Below, piece by piece: positions 43,729-52,321 of a stretch of 64,000 nucleotides of DNA; position 1 is the stretch's first letter; each line of letters starts with the position of its first letter. A model generated the notes under the pieces. It saw only the letters and a program-made list of their open reading frames with translations, was not told the origin of the DNA and made no database searches. The position numbers and the translations under genes were made by a program. Source of the stretch: Methylobacillus methanolivorans (GTDB lineage Bacteria; Pseudomonadota; Gammaproteobacteria; Burkholderiales; Methylophilaceae); assembly GCF_044751345.1 (NCBI RefSeq), contig NZ_JBIWXY010000001.1, positions 1,116,001 to 1,180,000 of the forward strand, read 5' to 3'.

Positions 43729-44853
43729 CTACATTACGGGCTTGGCGCGTATGAACCAATCCACACCCACCTGGCGAGTATCCAGCGTTTGTAACTGGAT
43801 TTTCTGCTGCATGCTTTGCAACTCGGCCATCGCGAACATATTGCGGGCATCACCACCGAGCAGTATTGGCGCGTAATACAACAGCAACTCATCCACCAGC
43901 CCGGCATTTAACAGGCCGCCATTCAATAACGCCCCAGCCTCAACCATGACTTCATTAATCTGGCGCTGCGCCAGGCCATGCAGCATAGCGGTCAAATCAA
44001 CTCGACCACCCTCACCAGGTAAAGCCAACAACTCAGCACCAGCACCCTGCAAGGCTCGCTCCTGCTCGGGCAAACGCACTGCATGCACAATCACTACTCG
44101 CCCAGCCTGCAAGATGGCCGCGCTTGGTGGAGTGCGTAATTGACTATCGACAATAATGCGCCAGGGCTGCACGCCGTGCCGCTTTTGCAACAGATCAATA
44201 TCGCGAACAGTGAGTAGCGGATCATCCGCCAGTATGGTGCCCACACCAGTGAGTATCGCGCAAGACTGTGCACGCCATTGCTGTACATGCTGGCGAGCGT
44301 CGGGGCTGGTAATCCATTTGCTTTCACCATTATTGAGGCCGGTCTTGCCATCCAGGCTGGCGGCAATCTTGCTGCGCACCCAGGGACGTTGCCTGGTCAT
44401 GCGTGAGATAAACCCGGTATTTAATACTTTGGCTTCATGCTCCAATAAGCCGGAAGCGACTTCAATGCCATGTTCAGCCAATCGCCTCAGGCCATTGCCT
44501 GCCACCAAGGGATTGGGGTCTTGCATGGCGGTAACCACACGTTTGACGCCCGCTTTTACCACCGCATCAGCACACGGCGGCGTACGCCCAAAATGACTAC
44601 ACGGCTCCAACGTCACGTATGCATCAGCACCTGCCGCATGCTCCCCAGCCATCCTGAGAGCATGCACCTCTGCATGCGGCTCCCCGGCCCTCAGGTGCGC
44701 GCCATAGCCCACGATGTTGCCATCCTTGACAATCACGCAACCAACGCGCGGATTGGGGCTGGTGCCATATAAGCCCTTGGCTGCCTCACGTAAGGCCAAG
44801 CTCATATATTGATAGTCAGCAGCAGAAAAAACCGGTGGGGTATTAATGATCAT
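43729..44853 (-). CDS. ribD: Bifunctional riboflavin deaminase/reductase RibD
   Basis: RibD carries out the second and third steps of riboflavin synthesis. I start at the ATG at 44853, with a GAGG five bases upstream. The 374-residue protein has the deaminase zinc site HAEVHAL and PCSHFGRTPPCADA, then a reductase domain from about residue 145 (RPWVRSKIAASLDGKTGL). The operon runs from glyA through nrdR to ribD and tatD, although a terminator-like hairpin follows nrdR. No FMN riboswitch is visible before this gene. Confidence 0.96.
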   Translation of the reverse strand: MIINTPPVFSAADYQYMSLALREAAKGLYGTSPNPRVGCVIVKDGNIVGYGAHLRAGEPHAEVHALRMAGEHAAGADAYVTLEPCSHFGRTPPCADAVVKAGVKRVVTAMQDPNPLVAGNGLRRLAEHGIEVASGLLEHEAKVLNTGFISRMTRQRPWVRSKIAASLDGKTGLNNGESKWITSPDARQHVQQWRAQSCAILTGVGTILADDPLLTVRDIDLLQKRHGVQPWRIIVDSQLRTPPSAAILQAGRVVIVHAVRLPEQERALQGAGAELLALPGEGGRVDLTAMLHGLAQRQINEVMVEAGALLNGGLLNAGLVDELLLYYAPILLGGDARNMFAMAELQSMQQKIQLQTLDTRQVGVDWFIRAKPVM

Positions 44854-44958
44854 GATGGCCTCATGATAATGGCTGGCAAGGCCAGGAGACAAGACACGTG
44901 CTGTCGCAAGGGGTCAAAGGGAGTAATAAAAAAACGGGAATACACCACGTATAAAATG

Positions 44959-44984
44959 ATAAAGCCGACAACTGTCGGCTTTAT
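44959..44984 (-). terminator. Terminator-like hairpin after nrdR
   Basis: ATAAAGCCGACA (44959-44970) and its perfect reverse complement (44973-44984) form a long stem with a very short loop. On the minus strand it is followed by a T-rich stretch (CATTTTAT). It begins 4 bp after the nrdR stop. Confidence 0.8.
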
Positions 44985-44987
44985 TGA

Positions 44988-45434
44988 TCAATCCAGGTCG
45001 CGAATGACGTTACTGAAATCGCCAACATCCTGAAAACTGCGATAAATAGATGCAAACCGGATATAAGCAACTTTATCCATGGCTTTCAATTCCTGCATCA
45101 CCATCTCACCAAGATCACGCGCAATAATTTCACGCTCTCCCTTGGCAAGGATTTTCTGGATGATGCGCTCCAGGGCATGATCTACATATTCAGTAGGCAC
45201 TGGGCGTTTATGCAAGGGACGAGTAAAAGACAATCGCAACTTGTCCCGATTGAATTCCTCGCGATTACCGTTTTGCTTGACCACCTGAGGCAGATGCAAC
45301 TCTGCAGTTTCATACGTGGTAAACCGCTTATCGCAAGCATTGCAACGGCGGCGGCGGCGAATGGAATCGCCTTCCTCGTTGACACGGGAATCGATCACTT
45401 GCGTATCATCGGCACCGCAAAATGGGCACTTCAT
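44988..45434 (-). CDS. nrdR: Transcriptional repressor NrdR
   Basis: NrdR represses ribonucleotide reductase genes when dATP is high. The 148-residue protein has a four-cysteine zinc ribbon (CPFCG at residue 3 and CNACDKRF at about residue 31) and an ATP-cone domain from about residue 50. The order glyA-nrdR-ribD is widely conserved. NrdR boxes were not found in this window. Confidence 0.97.
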   Translation of the reverse strand: MKCPFCGADDTQVIDSRVNEEGDSIRRRRRCNACDKRFTTYETAELHLPQVVKQNGNREEFNRDKLRLSFTRPLHKRPVPTEYVDHALERIIQKILAKGEREIIARDLGEMVMQELKAMDKVAYIRFASIYRSFQDVGDFSNVIRDLD

Positions 45435-45516
45435 GGCGTCACTTAATCCCTAGGCTTGCAAAGAAGAGGTGAAAACCGCGCACTAGCAACAAGGCCAGTG
45501 CGCAAGTCATCAAGCG

Positions 45517-46764
45517 TTAAGCGCCGTAAACCGGGAAGCGTGAAGTCAGGGCATGCACCTTGGCCTTGGTCGCAGCAATCACGGATTCATCGGTCGGATT
45601 ATCCAAGATATCAGCGATCAAGTTGGCCACTTCGGCGGCTTCTGCCTCCTTGAAACCACGCGTAGTAATGGCAGGCGAACCAATGCGGATGCCAGAAGTC
45701 ACGAATGGGCTTTCTGGGTCATTCGGAATGGCATTCTTGTTTACGGTGATGTGCGCCTGACCAAGGTAAGCATCAGCAGCCTTGCCAGTCAGCCCCTTGG
45801 GACGCAAGTCAACCAGGAACACATGCGACTGTGTGCCACCCGAGATAATACGCAAGCCACGTGCAGCCAGGGTCTTGGCCATGGTGTCTGCATTCTTCAG
45901 CACTTGCTCTTGGTAAGTCTTGAACTCAGGTTGCGTAGCTTCCAGGAAAGCCACTGCCTTACCAGCAATCACGTGCATGAGCGGGCCGCCTTGCAGGCTA
46001 GGGAATACGCTGGAATTCAGCGACTTCTCGAACTCTGCCTTAGCCATGATCAAGCCACCACGAGGGCCGCGTAGGGTCTTGTGGGTAGTGGAAGTCACGA
46101 AATCCGCATGTGGCACTGGATTAGGGTAAACACCAGCAGCGATCAAGCCTGCATAGTGCGCCATATCCACCATGAAATAAGCGCCAACCTTCTTGGCGAT
46201 TTCAGCCATACGCGCCCAGTCAAAACGCAGTGCATAAGCAGAAGCACCGCCGATCAGGAGCTTAGGCTTGGTTTCAAGCGCAATACGCTCCATTTCGTCG
46301 TAATCAATCTCTTCCTTGTCATTAAGGCCGTAAGCCACAATATTGAACAACTTGCCGGAGAGGTTGGCAGGAGAACCATGCGTCAAGTGACCACCATGGC
46401 CCAAGTTCATGCCCATGACGGTGTCACCGGGCTTGAGGATGGAGAAATACACGGCCTGATTCGCCTGGGAACCGGAATGTGGCTGGACATTTGCATATTC
46501 AGCACCAAAGAGCTTTTTCAGGCGATCAATCGCCAGTTGCTCAATTTCGTCAACGAACTCACAGCCACCGTAGAAGCGCTTGCCTGGGTAACCTTCTGCA
46601 TACTTGTTGGTCAGTTGCGAACCCTGCGCCTGCATCACTGCTGGGCTGGTGTAATTTTCGGAGGCAATCAGTTCGATGTGTTCGTCCTGGCGATGACGCT
46701 CAGCTTCCACATACTTCCACAGATCGGGATCAACAACGCTCAGGTTTTTGGCCGTGCTAAACAT
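45517..46764 (-). CDS. glyA: Serine hydroxymethyltransferase
   Basis: GlyA interconverts serine and glycine with tetrahydrofolate and is a central enzyme of one-carbon flow. The 415-residue protein has the PLP lysine in VTSTTHKTLRGPRGG (near residue 229), LIASENYTSPAVM at the start and MGMNLGHGGHLTHG. It precedes nrdR by 82 bp. Its divergent neighbour is fumarase, 237 bp away. Confidence 0.98.
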   Translation of the reverse strand: MFSTAKNLSVVDPDLWKYVEAERHRQDEHIELIASENYTSPAVMQAQGSQLTNKYAEGYPGKRFYGGCEFVDEIEQLAIDRLKKLFGAEYANVQPHSGSQANQAVYFSILKPGDTVMGMNLGHGGHLTHGSPANLSGKLFNIVAYGLNDKEEIDYDEMERIALETKPKLLIGGASAYALRFDWARMAEIAKKVGAYFMVDMAHYAGLIAAGVYPNPVPHADFVTSTTHKTLRGPRGGLIMAKAEFEKSLNSSVFPSLQGGPLMHVIAGKAVAFLEATQPEFKTYQEQVLKNADTMAKTLAARGLRIISGGTQSHVFLVDLRPKGLTGKAADAYLGQAHITVNKNAIPNDPESPFVTSGIRIGSPAITTRGFKEAEAAEVANLIADILDNPTDESVIAATKAKVHALTSRFPVYGA

Positions 46765-46961
46765 GTTCTATATCTCGGGTATAAAAATGAATAAGCCGGA
46801 TTTTAACATGTTCACCGCCTAACAGCTTTGAAACAGATTCACAGCGGATGAAAATGATTCATCCCGCCCAACAGCCAGCCACACGACTAATGCTGAGGCT
46901 GCTGATTTTCCAGGTGCCTTGCAGGCCTGATCTGACTAACGGCCTTTTCCCCACGCTCAGG

Positions 46962-46967
46962 TATAAT
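46962..46967 (+). promoter_or_regulatory. Possible -10 element of the fumarase gene
   Basis: A perfect TATAAT lies 34 bp before the fumarase ATG. No good -35 match is visible at 16-18 bp, so this is tentative. Confidence 0.4.
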
Positions 46968-47001
46968 TCGTTCTTAAATATTCCAGTTAAATTTCCGCAC
47001 C

Positions 47002-48525
47002 ATGGCCGTCATCCGCCAAGAAGACTTCATCAGCAGCATCCATCAGGCATTGCAATACATTGCCTGCTATCACTCGCCCGACTTTCTTGCTGCCATGCAC
47101 GATGCATGGCAGCGTGAACCCTCTCCCGCGGCGCGTGATGCTATCGGGCAGATCCTCATCAACTCCTACCTCTGCGCACAAGGGCAACGTCCACTGTGTC
47201 AGGATACCGGTATTGTTGTAGCTTTTATTTCCGTTGGCATGAGCGTGCAATGGCAAACGAATATGAGCTTGCAGGAGATGGTGGATGAAGGCGTGCGCCG
47301 TGCCTACCTGGACCCTGATAACCGATTGCGTGCTTCCATCGTACGAGATCCGGCAGGTAAACGCCCCAATACCCGCGACAACACGCCATCTGTCGTCCAT
47401 GTCGAGATGGTGCCTGGCGACACGGTGGACATCCATATTGCTGCCAAGGGCGGCGGCTCGGAAAACAAATCCAAGCTCGCCATGCTGGAGCCTTCTGACG
47501 ACATCGTCGAATGGGTCCTGAAAACCGTCCCGGAGATGGGCGCTGGCTGGTGCCCGCCCGGCGTACTTGGTATCGGCATTGGTGGTACCGCAGAAAAAGC
47601 CATGCTACTAGCAAAGCAATCCTTGTTTGCGCCTATCGACATCCAGGCTTTAAAAGCCCGTGGCCCACACACCCGTGCTGAAGAGCTACGCCTGGAGATT
47701 TATGAAAAAGTGAATCGACTGGGCATTGGCGCACAAGGCCTGGGCGGCCTGACCACAGTGCTGGATGTGAAGATATTGGAAGCGCCTACCCACGCCACTT
47801 CCCTGCCTGTGGCCATCATTCCCAATTGTGCTGCCACCCGCCACGTCCATTTCACCCTGGACGGCCACGGTCCTGCGCAGCTTCCCGTACCGACGCTGGA
47901 AGACTGGCCTCAAATTGCACTAGATGCCAGCACCCCCATGCGCCGCGTCAACCTGGACACGCTCACGCAAGCTGATATTGCAACATGGCAGCCTGGCGAG
48001 AAACTCCTGCTTTCGGGAAAGTTGCTGACAGGACGCGATGCTGCCCACAAGCGCATCGTAGACTTGATTGCCCGCGATGAGCCTATGCCAGAGGGGCTAG
48101 ATTTCACCAACCGTTTTATCTACTACGTTGGCCCGGTCGACCCAGTTGGGGACGAAATCATCGGACCCGCAGGCCCCACCACCGCCACACGTATGGACCG
48201 CTTTACCGACACCATGCTAACCAAGACCGGCCTGCTCGGTATGATAGGCAAGGCCGAGCGTGGTGAAGCCACGGTAGAAGCAATCAAGCAGCATCAGTCG
48301 GTATACCTGATCGCGATTGGCGGGGCAGCTTACCTGATCTCACAAGCGATCAAGGCATCGCGCGTGGTCGCCTTTGCCGATTTGGGCATGGAAGCCATTT
48401 ATGAATTCACGGTTGAGGATATGCCAGTCACGGTTGCCGTGGATAGCCAAGGCCATGCTGTGCATGACTCAGGCCCCGCCGAGTGGCGCCCCAGAATTGC
48501 CAACATCCCCATTTTCAGCGAATAA
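47002..48525 (+). CDS. fumA: Class I fumarate hydratase
   Basis: The oxygen-sensitive class I enzyme hydrates fumarate to malate with a 4Fe-4S cluster. The 507-residue protein has cluster cysteines in LCQDTGIVV and NCAATRH, with the third probably in the central part. The C-terminal domain has YVGPVDPVGDEIIGPAGPTT and the substrate motif GPTTATRMDRF. An Old Yellow Enzyme gene follows after 17 bp, and the two probably share a transcript. Confidence 0.95.
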   Translation: MAVIRQEDFISSIHQALQYIACYHSPDFLAAMHDAWQREPSPAARDAIGQILINSYLCAQGQRPLCQDTGIVVAFISVGMSVQWQTNMSLQEMVDEGVRRAYLDPDNRLRASIVRDPAGKRPNTRDNTPSVVHVEMVPGDTVDIHIAAKGGGSENKSKLAMLEPSDDIVEWVLKTVPEMGAGWCPPGVLGIGIGGTAEKAMLLAKQSLFAPIDIQALKARGPHTRAEELRLEIYEKVNRLGIGAQGLGGLTTVLDVKILEAPTHATSLPVAIIPNCAATRHVHFTLDGHGPAQLPVPTLEDWPQIALDASTPMRRVNLDTLTQADIATWQPGEKLLLSGKLLTGRDAAHKRIVDLIARDEPMPEGLDFTNRFIYYVGPVDPVGDEIIGPAGPTTATRMDRFTDTMLTKTGLLGMIGKAERGEATVEAIKQHQSVYLIAIGGAAYLISQAIKASRVVAFADLGMEAIYEFTVEDMPVTVAVDSQGHAVHDSGPAEWRPRIANIPIFSE

Positions 48526-48542
48526 CTTAGGACTCAAGACAC

Positions 48543-49610
48543 ATGGCCAAGCTGTTTACCCCCATTCGCTTTCGCGAGACCGAGATCAAGAACCGTATTT
48601 TTGTCGCGCCCATGTGCCAGTACTCTGCCGACGATGGCATTGCCAATCACTGGCACCTCGTACATCTGGGTGGCTTGGCCGTGGGCGGCGCAGGCCTGAT
48701 CATCGTGGAGGCCACTGCTGTGGTGCCCGAAGGGCGTATTACTCCGCGCTGCCTGGGTTTGTGGTCTGATGCCCATACTCAAGCATTCAAGCCCATTGTC
48801 GAGTTCATCAAGCAACAAGGTGCCGTCCCCGCCATCCAGATTGGCCATGCTGGACGCAAGGCCTCATGCGACGTTCCCTGGCGCAATGGCAAGTTCCTGC
48901 CGCAAGAGCAAGGTGGTTGGCAAACCGTAGCACCGTCGGCGATTGCTGTGACGCCCGCTCATGGCGTACCGCTTGCGCTTAATCATGCCGACATTCAGCA
49001 GATCGCAAGCCAATTTCACGCCGCTGCCGAACGTGCACTGGAGGCAGGCTTTGAGGTACTGGAGCTGCATTGCGCCCACGGCTATCTATTGCATGAGTTT
49101 CTTTCACCCTTGTCGAACCACCGTGAGGATGAATATGGCGGCAGCCTGGAAAATCGTTGCCGCCTGGTGCTCGACATTGCGCGCGATCTGCGTGCATTAT
49201 GGCCACAGGGCAAACCCGTATTCGTGCGTATTTCTGCGACGGATTGGGTCGAAGGTGGCTGGGATATTGAGCAATCGATACAACTCGCTAAATGGCTCAA
49301 GGACATCGGCATCGACCTGATAGATTGCTCCAGCGGCGGCTTGACCCTGGATGCCAAGATTCCTGCCGGACCGGGTTACCAAACCGAATTCGCCCAACGT
49401 ATCCGCCATGAAGCCGGGATTGCCAGTGGTGCCGTTGGCCTGATTACCTCTGCCCTGCAAGCCGAACATATCTTGGTCTCAGGCCAGGCAGATGTGATCA
49501 TGCTCGCACGCAAGCTTTTGAGCGACCCGCACTGGCCATTGCACGCGGCAAAAGAATTGCGCACGGATGTCACATGGCCAGATCAATATGTTCGTGCCAA
49601 GGATATTTAA
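48543..49610 (+). CDS. NADH:flavin oxidoreductase (Old Yellow Enzyme, YqjM type)
   Basis: This FMN enzyme reduces activated C=C bonds with NAD(P)H. The 355-residue protein has the start LFTPIRFRETEIKNRIFVAPM and HAGRKAS. The active site ELHCAHGYL and FLSPLSNHREDEYGGSLENR follow. These segments match the classical-like (YqjM) group, with a cysteine (MCQYSA) at the flavin-modulating position. The natural substrate is unknown. Confidence 0.95.
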   Translation: MAKLFTPIRFRETEIKNRIFVAPMCQYSADDGIANHWHLVHLGGLAVGGAGLIIVEATAVVPEGRITPRCLGLWSDAHTQAFKPIVEFIKQQGAVPAIQIGHAGRKASCDVPWRNGKFLPQEQGGWQTVAPSAIAVTPAHGVPLALNHADIQQIASQFHAAAERALEAGFEVLELHCAHGYLLHEFLSPLSNHREDEYGGSLENRCRLVLDIARDLRALWPQGKPVFVRISATDWVEGGWDIEQSIQLAKWLKDIGIDLIDCSSGGLTLDAKIPAGPGYQTEFAQRIRHEAGIASGAVGLITSALQAEHILVSGQADVIMLARKLLSDPHWPLHAAKELRTDVTWPDQYVRAKDI

Positions 49611-49659
49611 TCAATGATAGCTGCCAGCGAGCGCCGGCAAGCCACTGAAAGGAAACACA

Positions 49660-49854
49660 ATGAAATGGACTGATAGCCAGCGTATCGCTGAAGAGCTATA
49701 CGATCAGTATCCGGATGTAGACCCAAAAACTATCCGCTTCACCGATCTCTATAACTGGATACTGGAACTGGAAGACTTCGACGATGAACCAGAGAAATGC
49801 GGCGAGCGCATCCTGGAAGCTATCCAGATGGCCTGGATAGAAGAAGCAGAATAA
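49660..49854 (+). CDS. iscX: Iron-sulfur assembly accessory protein IscX
   Basis: IscX is a small acidic protein that binds IscS and iron and modulates cluster assembly. The 64-residue protein matches the family along its length (MKWTDSQRIAEELYD, RFTDLYNWILELEDF). A GAAAGGA lies before the ATG. It is not with an isc operon here; it lies 49 bp after the Old Yellow Enzyme gene and 46 bp before the phosphomannomutase gene. Confidence 0.95.
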   Translation: MKWTDSQRIAEELYDQYPDVDPKTIRFTDLYNWILELEDFDDEPEKCGERILEAIQMAWIEEAE

Positions 49855-49900
49855 CCCACCACATATTCACAACGTATTCAGCATCAATCAAGGGAGCACC

Positions 49901-51274
49901 ATGACAGCACCAAAAGAAATCTTCAAGGCTTATGATATTCGCGGTATTGTCGGCAAGACGCTTACACCCGAGATCGTCGAAGCCATTGGTCACGCGATTG
50001 GCAGCGAAGCCGCACTGCGCGACCAAAAAACCATCTGCATTGGCTATGATGGCCGCCTTTCCGGTCCTGAGCTTGCTTCAGCACTTTCGCGCGGCATCCG
50101 CAAGAGTGGCCTGGATGTAATCAACCTTGGGCTGGTTGCCACCCCGATGGTGTATTTCGCCGCCTATCATCTCAATACTGGCTCCGGTGTCATGGTCACC
50201 GGCAGCCACAACCCACCTGAATACAACGGCCTGAAAATGGTGGTGGCTGGCGAGACGCTATCTGGCGATACCATCCAGCGCTTGCGCGCACGCATTGATC
50301 ACAACGATTTCGTCCATGGTAGTGGTACAGAAAGCAGCCACGATATTGCCCCGGCCTATATCGAGCGCATTGCCTCCGATATCAAGCTTAAGCGCCCCCT
50401 CAAACTCACCGTGGATTGTGGCAACGGCGTGCCTGGCGCATTTGCTGGCAAGCTTTACCGTGCGCTGGGCTGTGAGGTGGAAGAGTTATTCTGCGAAGTT
50501 GATGGACATTTCCCTAACCATCATCCAGACCCCTCCGTCCCAGAAAACCTCAAAGACTTGATCGACAACCTGCTCACAGGTCAATCAGAAATTGGCTTTG
50601 CCTTTGATGGCGATGGTGATCGCCTGGGCGTCGTCACCAAAGATGGCCAGATCATCTATCCAGACCGCCAGCTGCTGCTGTTTGCAGAGGATGTGCTCAA
50701 GCGCAGCCCTAACGCCACGATCATCTACGACGTGAAATCCACACGTAACCTCGCACCCTGGATCAAGCAACGCGGCGGTGAGCCACTCATGTGGAAAACC
50801 GGGCACTCCTTGGTCAAGGCCAAGATGAAGGAAACGGGTGCTGCGCTGGCAGGCGAAATGAGCGGGCATGTCTTCTTCAAGGAGCGCTGGTATGGCTTTG
50901 ATGACGGTTTGTATTCCGGTGCACGCCTGCTGGAAATCCTCAGCCAGTTTGATGATCCTTCTGCTGTACTCAATGCGCTGCCAGATAGTGTCAGCACTCC
51001 AGAACAGCACATCAACATGAAGGAAGGCGAGCCACACCAGCTGATCAGCCAATTGCAGGCCAGCGCCAAGTTTGACGGAGCCGATGAAGTCATCACGATT
51101 GATGGCCTACGTGTGGAATACAGCGATGGTTTTGGCCTTATGCGCCCATCGAACACTACACCCGTTATCGTGCTGCGCTTTGAGGCCGATAATGCCGAAG
51201 CCCTCAAGCGCATTCAGGAACAGTTCCGCAGCGTTATTCTCGCAGCTGCGCCTGAAGCCAAGCTGCCATTCTAG
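49901..51274 (+). CDS. Phosphomannomutase/phosphoglucomutase
   Basis: The enzyme moves phosphate between C6 and C1 of mannose or glucose for cell-surface sugar synthesis. The 457-residue protein has the phosphoserine loop TGSHNPPEYNG (near residue 105), the metal loop FDGDGDRLG (near 237), EMSGHVFF and the phosphate-binding RPSNTTPVIVLRFEA. It is of the AlgC/PmmB type. It precedes a retropepsin-like gene, and a second mutase (pgm) is encoded 1 kb further on. Confidence 0.94.
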   Translation: MTAPKEIFKAYDIRGIVGKTLTPEIVEAIGHAIGSEAALRDQKTICIGYDGRLSGPELASALSRGIRKSGLDVINLGLVATPMVYFAAYHLNTGSGVMVTGSHNPPEYNGLKMVVAGETLSGDTIQRLRARIDHNDFVHGSGTESSHDIAPAYIERIASDIKLKRPLKLTVDCGNGVPGAFAGKLYRALGCEVEELFCEVDGHFPNHHPDPSVPENLKDLIDNLLTGQSEIGFAFDGDGDRLGVVTKDGQIIYPDRQLLLFAEDVLKRSPNATIIYDVKSTRNLAPWIKQRGGEPLMWKTGHSLVKAKMKETGAALAGEMSGHVFFKERWYGFDDGLYSGARLLEILSQFDDPSAVLNALPDSVSTPEQHINMKEGEPHQLISQLQASAKFDGADEVITIDGLRVEYSDGFGLMRPSNTTPVIVLRFEADNAEALKRIQEQFRSVILAAAPEAKLPF

Positions 51275-51276
51275 GC

Positions 51277-51753
51277 ATGAGCGGCGCGCGCCTACTTTGG
51301 CTAGTCGTCTGGCTGGGCTTGGCAAGCGCGGTCTACTATTTGGCAGATCGCGCCATCAACCCTAACAAGCTGAGCATCCTCGGCGATGCACCTAGCGTCA
51401 CCTTGCAACGCGGGATGGATGGTCACTATCGCTCCGAGGCACTCATCAACGGTGTCAAAGTCAATGTACTGGTAGATACCGGCGCAACCGGCGTGGCTAT
51501 TTCTCAACAAATTGCAGATCGCCTGCAATTACAGAGCAAGCAGGCGATTCGCACGTCAACCGCCAATGGCGACACTGTCGCTTACATGACCCGGCTCAAT
51601 AGCGTACAACTGGGCGGCGTCAAGGCTCATGATGTCGCAGCAGTGATTGCTCCTGGGTTGGATGGCGATATATTGCTGGGCATGTCATTCCTGGCTCGCA
51701 TGGATGTGCGCCTGTTTCAAGGCAAGATGACCATTACCCAGGTTGAAGAATAG
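51277..51753 (+). CDS. Retropepsin-like aspartic protease, membrane-anchored
   Basis: This 158-residue protein has an N-terminal membrane segment (about residues 5-20) and a retropepsin-like domain with the catalytic-type motif VLVDTGATGVAIS. GDILLGMSFLARMDV closes the fold. It is a single-domain aspartyl protease that must dimerise, like other TIGR02281-type members. The protease domain should be in the periplasm. It follows the mutase stop by 2 bp, and its 3' end overlaps the convergent GNAT gene by 20 bp. Confidence 0.88.
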   Translation: MSGARLLWLVVWLGLASAVYYLADRAINPNKLSILGDAPSVTLQRGMDGHYRSEALINGVKVNVLVDTGATGVAISQQIADRLQLQSKQAIRTSTANGDTVAYMTRLNSVQLGGVKAHDVAAVIAPGLDGDILLGMSFLARMDVRLFQGKMTITQVEE

Positions 51754-52321
51754 TCCGTTCTTCAACCTGCTGTAGCCAGCGCTGACGATCAAGGCGATAT
51801 AGCACATGAGGTCTTAATCGCGGTATATCGGCAACAGCAGGATGATCGAAATCACCATGACTATCCTGCTGCATGCCGAGGCGCTCCATCAAGGCACGCG
51901 AGCGACGATTTGCCACGGTGGTAAATGCCACGATCTCTGGCAATGCTAACTCGTGGAATCCAATTTCCAATGCAGCCTGGGCAGCCTCACAGGCATAGCC
52001 CTGGCCCCAATGCTCCCGCGCCAATCGCCAGCCGATCTCGACACACGGCGTGAACGGTAAATCATAAGTGGGAATATGCAAACCGACAAAACCAATGAAG
52101 CGATGGCTTATCACCTCCTCCACTGCCCACAATCCCCAGCCACGCTCAGCAATCAAACTGGCACAACGGCTTGCCATGGCATCGCTTTGCGGGCGATCCA
52201 GCACATCCGGAAAATACGCCATCACCTCAGGATTAGCATTGAGCGCAGCAAATGGTGCAAAATCTTGCTCACGCCATTGCCGTAACACCAGTCGCTGTGT
52301 CGCAATCTCCAGATACTGCAT
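51734..52321 (-). CDS. GNAT-family N-acetyltransferase (RimJ/RimL-like)
   Basis: This 195-residue acetyl-CoA transferase has a pattern TQRLVLRQWREQDFAPFAALN near the start. The acetyl-CoA site lies in WGQGYACEAAQAAL, and ANRRSRALMERLGM sits in the last third. It resembles the RimJ/RimL group, but the substrate is unknown. Its ATG directly abuts the pgm stop, so it is probably translated from the pgm message. Confidence 0.9.
   Translation of the reverse strand: MQYLEIATQRLVLRQWREQDFAPFAALNANPEVMAYFPDVLDRPQSDAMASRCASLIAERGWGLWAVEEVISHRFIGFVGLHIPTYDLPFTPCVEIGWRLAREHWGQGYACEAAQAALEIGFHELALPEIVAFTTVANRRSRALMERLGMQQDSHGDFDHPAVADIPRLRPHVLYRLDRQRWLQQVEERTILQPG

Noticed and set aside
44854..44958. 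FMN riboswitch before ribD
   Set aside because: The conserved FMN-aptamer segments are not visible and the space is too short; the segment shows only the nrdR hairpin and a ribosome site.
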